A model generated the notes under the pieces. The model was not told the DNA's origin and searched no databases. It saw nothing but the letters and a program-made list of their open reading frames with translations. The position numbers and the translations under genes are program-made. A DNA stretch of 64,000 nt, from the NCBI GenBank assembly GCA_036346225.1, contig JARFIW010000899.1:3162001-3226000 (forward strand). The letters run 5' to 3'. This document shows positions 61,706 through 64,000 of this stretch, piece by piece (the first letter of the stretch is position 1; the number at the start of each line of letters is the position of its first letter). The DNA comes from Platerodrilus igneus (taxonomy: Eukaryota; Arthropoda; Insecta; Coleoptera; Lycidae).

Positions 61706-64000
61706 TTGGACAAGAGTATTCAAACATAAAGGAATGTATGAATAAGAAAATTCCATTCAAACTTCTTAAATACATGATGACGTATTAGTCGTTTAAAGAA
61801 ATTTGGTTGGAACAAGTAAAATCATCTAAGGTAATTATTCATAATACCTAGTCATCTGGAGTCAATGCTTTCCAGGAAAAATAATATACTATAATGTATA
61901 AATGAAATCAAAAATCACTTAGGTTTGTGTCATATTAAAGTAAAATGTTCATGTGGAATTAAAATTAATTAATTGTAATCCACGTAAAAAGGATTAGGGA
62001 GAAAAAGAATTGTCGTTGTTCTAATTCCTAGTTAAGATAAGATTATTTTTTGTTATATATTCAGTATCGATGAACTGTGGTAACCATTAAAAAAAATTTG
62101 TATTTTCTTGGTATTGTCTTATACAGAGATGATTATGACTCAGACGGAGAAAGAGCGGAGTACGTGAACGTCTCGTTGTCCCATTGAGTCTTACAAATTA
62201 TTGAATAAAAAATTGCACGCGTTCTGTACGTATATAAATTAAAATAAAATTCAAAAGATAAAGCAAAAGGTTTGCTTATAAGTCATCAAAAGAAAATTCA
62301 AAAGTAATGACTTTAAACAAAATATAAAAAAAAATAACTGTTATTGAATGGTTTATTTAATTAAGTAGGGCTTTGACAAAAGAAAAAGAAAATTCGATAT
62401 TATTATGATTTCGGCTTAACATGTATTAACTAATGGTTCCAAAACTGTTTAAATCCGAAGAAGTTGGCTAGGTTTCTCCAGTAGTTAAGGTTGCTCAAAA
62501 TTAGAGTCTGGAAAGGTTAGCTAGGTCTCCCCAGCCTTGGTATTCATGACCGTATAAAATAAATAATATCTTTATAAATAAAAAAAATTAGTTTAGACTT
62601 TTCAAAATCGTGTTTACTGTCTGTAGGGCTGTCTAGATCCATACAAGTAAAACAAGAAATATGAAAAAATAATGTTGAAACGTTTTGTCAAAAAAGATAA
62701 AAGTCTTAGTTGGTAGATAATGTGTAATAATAGTATTTGAAATGCTTCAATCTTTGAGTATTGATAACTCTACGAAATTAGTTATATAAAAAATAATTTT
62801 CTGAATATGTTCGTACATGTCTTCTTTGGAATAAAAACTAATTCCAATAAATGATAAATTGGCTGTGCTTATCAATGGCTAGTTTTTACATTAAAAAATT
62901 TAACAAATGTATCTCCATTAGAAAAATGAAAATGTTAACTTAAAACTTTTGAAGAAGTGGCTTCTGTTCGAGCAGTATCTAATGATTGTCAGCAGGTAGT
63001 TTTCCAACTAAATCTGTTGGTTTAAGCTTTTATATTATCGAAACTATATGTTTGAGTTAATTATTAAAATTATTGTAAAAAATGCAAAGTTTGTAAAACC
63101 TGTTTTCGAAATTTGGTAGCTTTAAAATTAAACAAGAAGGATACAGCATTTTATTTTATTTATGCGAGTATAATTAAGATTATTAATTTAAGAATGTGGT
63201 ATTTAGATAAGAAATTCTAGTAGCTATAAGATAAGAATGGAAGAATCGCATAAGAAATTTTTTAGTCGTTGATTGTGATTCATTTGCAAGATAATTGAAC
63301 CGTTAATCTTTGTATATTCTTTTGCATGCTTTTTATCTTTGGTACAAGGAAGTTGTGTGTAGTCAAAGTGAATAATATGAATGGTAAGTTTGATAATGTC
63401 TACGTGTTGATAAGATAATACAGTAAAATTTGTTGCAATTATAAAAATTTATTATAACTGTGTAGTAGTGTTAAATAATACGTGAATAAGGAAGTTTAAC
63501 TCATTTTATGTATTTCCTTTATTTATTTATAATTATAATTAATTATAGTTTGAAAATCGTTGCCTTGAAGTGTACAAAGATTTATAGAAAGTGTTATTCT
63601 GTGTTGTTTTTCAAAATAATAATATTTATGTGAAATAAGTGAAAATTTTTGTGTCTATAGTTTGGATCTTTAAAAGTTGAAAATAAATTTAAGGGGTGAG
63701 TAATAATGTTTAAGAAAACTATATGTAAGCTTTATTGAGTGAGGTCAGTTTGAGTCAGGTTAGGTCTGATAAAGGATTTTAGTAAATAATTGATGTGTCA
63801 TTCTATTAAAAATAATATCTTCCTTCTGCATTCGTGCTTTAAGAAAAGAAAACTGGTTTTGTGTACTTTTAATTATAAAGTTGACAAAGATTTACAAAAT
63901 TATTGTCGGTACTAAAATATTGCTAAAATTAGAATTTTTTTCATTTCTGCGTGATTGCGAAAATAATTGTCCCTGGGAAGAAAAATTTCACGGGTCATTA
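61706..64000. other. AT-rich non-coding stretch
   Basis: No gene, repeat family or RNA was recognised up to the window end. A short imperfect repeat (TTGGCTAGGTTTCTCCAG and TTAGCTAGGTCTCCCCAG) lies at 62463-62535. Confidence 0.45.

Overview
This window looks like repeat-dense, non-genic DNA from an arthropod nuclear genome, most likely an insect. It is AT-rich and carries AT and CA microsatellites. It has no bacterial-style gene packing, and nearly every recognisable protein fragment belongs to a eukaryotic transposable element. The families seen are Ty3/gypsy, BEL/Pao, several LINE types, pogo/Tigger DNA transposons, a tRNA-derived SINE and a possible Penelope-like relic. No complete host gene is visible. 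A few short segments have promoter or splice-site features and are flagged as weak candidate exons.

Layout, 1-24 kb. Positions 1-4799 hold the 5' part of a minus-strand Ty3/gypsy element: LTR 3289-4799, a putative primer site, gag and pol, running off the left edge. A decayed BEL/Pao integrase follows at 4905-5945 (+). At 8020-13195 lies one minus-strand LINE copy. It is internally deleted and split by a 3.1 kb insertion bounded by a 9-bp duplication. A gypsy integrase relic sits at 13830-14640 (-). Positions 18019-23222 hold long AT-rich dispersed repeats, a foldback structure with a hammerhead-like core, and minisatellites.

Layout, 24-46 kb. A Tigger-like transposase (-) is cut into two complementary halves, 23381-24569 and 28611-29250, by about 4 kb that includes a gypsy RNase H-integrase relic and a 58-bp-armed hairpin. 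A more complete pogo element with TA target duplication and terminal inverted repeats occupies 30732-33887; two SINEs sit in its transposase. Positions 36780-41050 hold two clusters of the same LINE family in opposite orientation, both with the same rearranged junction. A CA-rich, hierarchically repeated block lies at 44059-44690.

Layout, 46-64 kb. Positions 46581-54713 hold the most coherent novel structure: a tandem LTR-internal-LTR-internal-LTR array on the minus strand. Its internal regions show Gag and an aspartic protease but no reverse transcriptase, RNase H or integrase. It has a tRNA-Lys-type primer site, a polypurine tract, an array of CTTCGG-rich repeats in the LTR, and nested SINE and LINE insertions. 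Positions 54928-59012 hold BEL/Pao LTR-like sequences in inverted orientation around a jockey-type endonuclease fragment and a BEL gag-protease relic. Beyond 59013 the DNA is AT-rich with no recognised gene, apart from a strong TATA/initiator/splice-donor signature near 59.66-59.83 kb (-).

The elements do not act as a pathway. They record nested insertion, and several insertions can be ordered in time from target-site duplications and empty sites.
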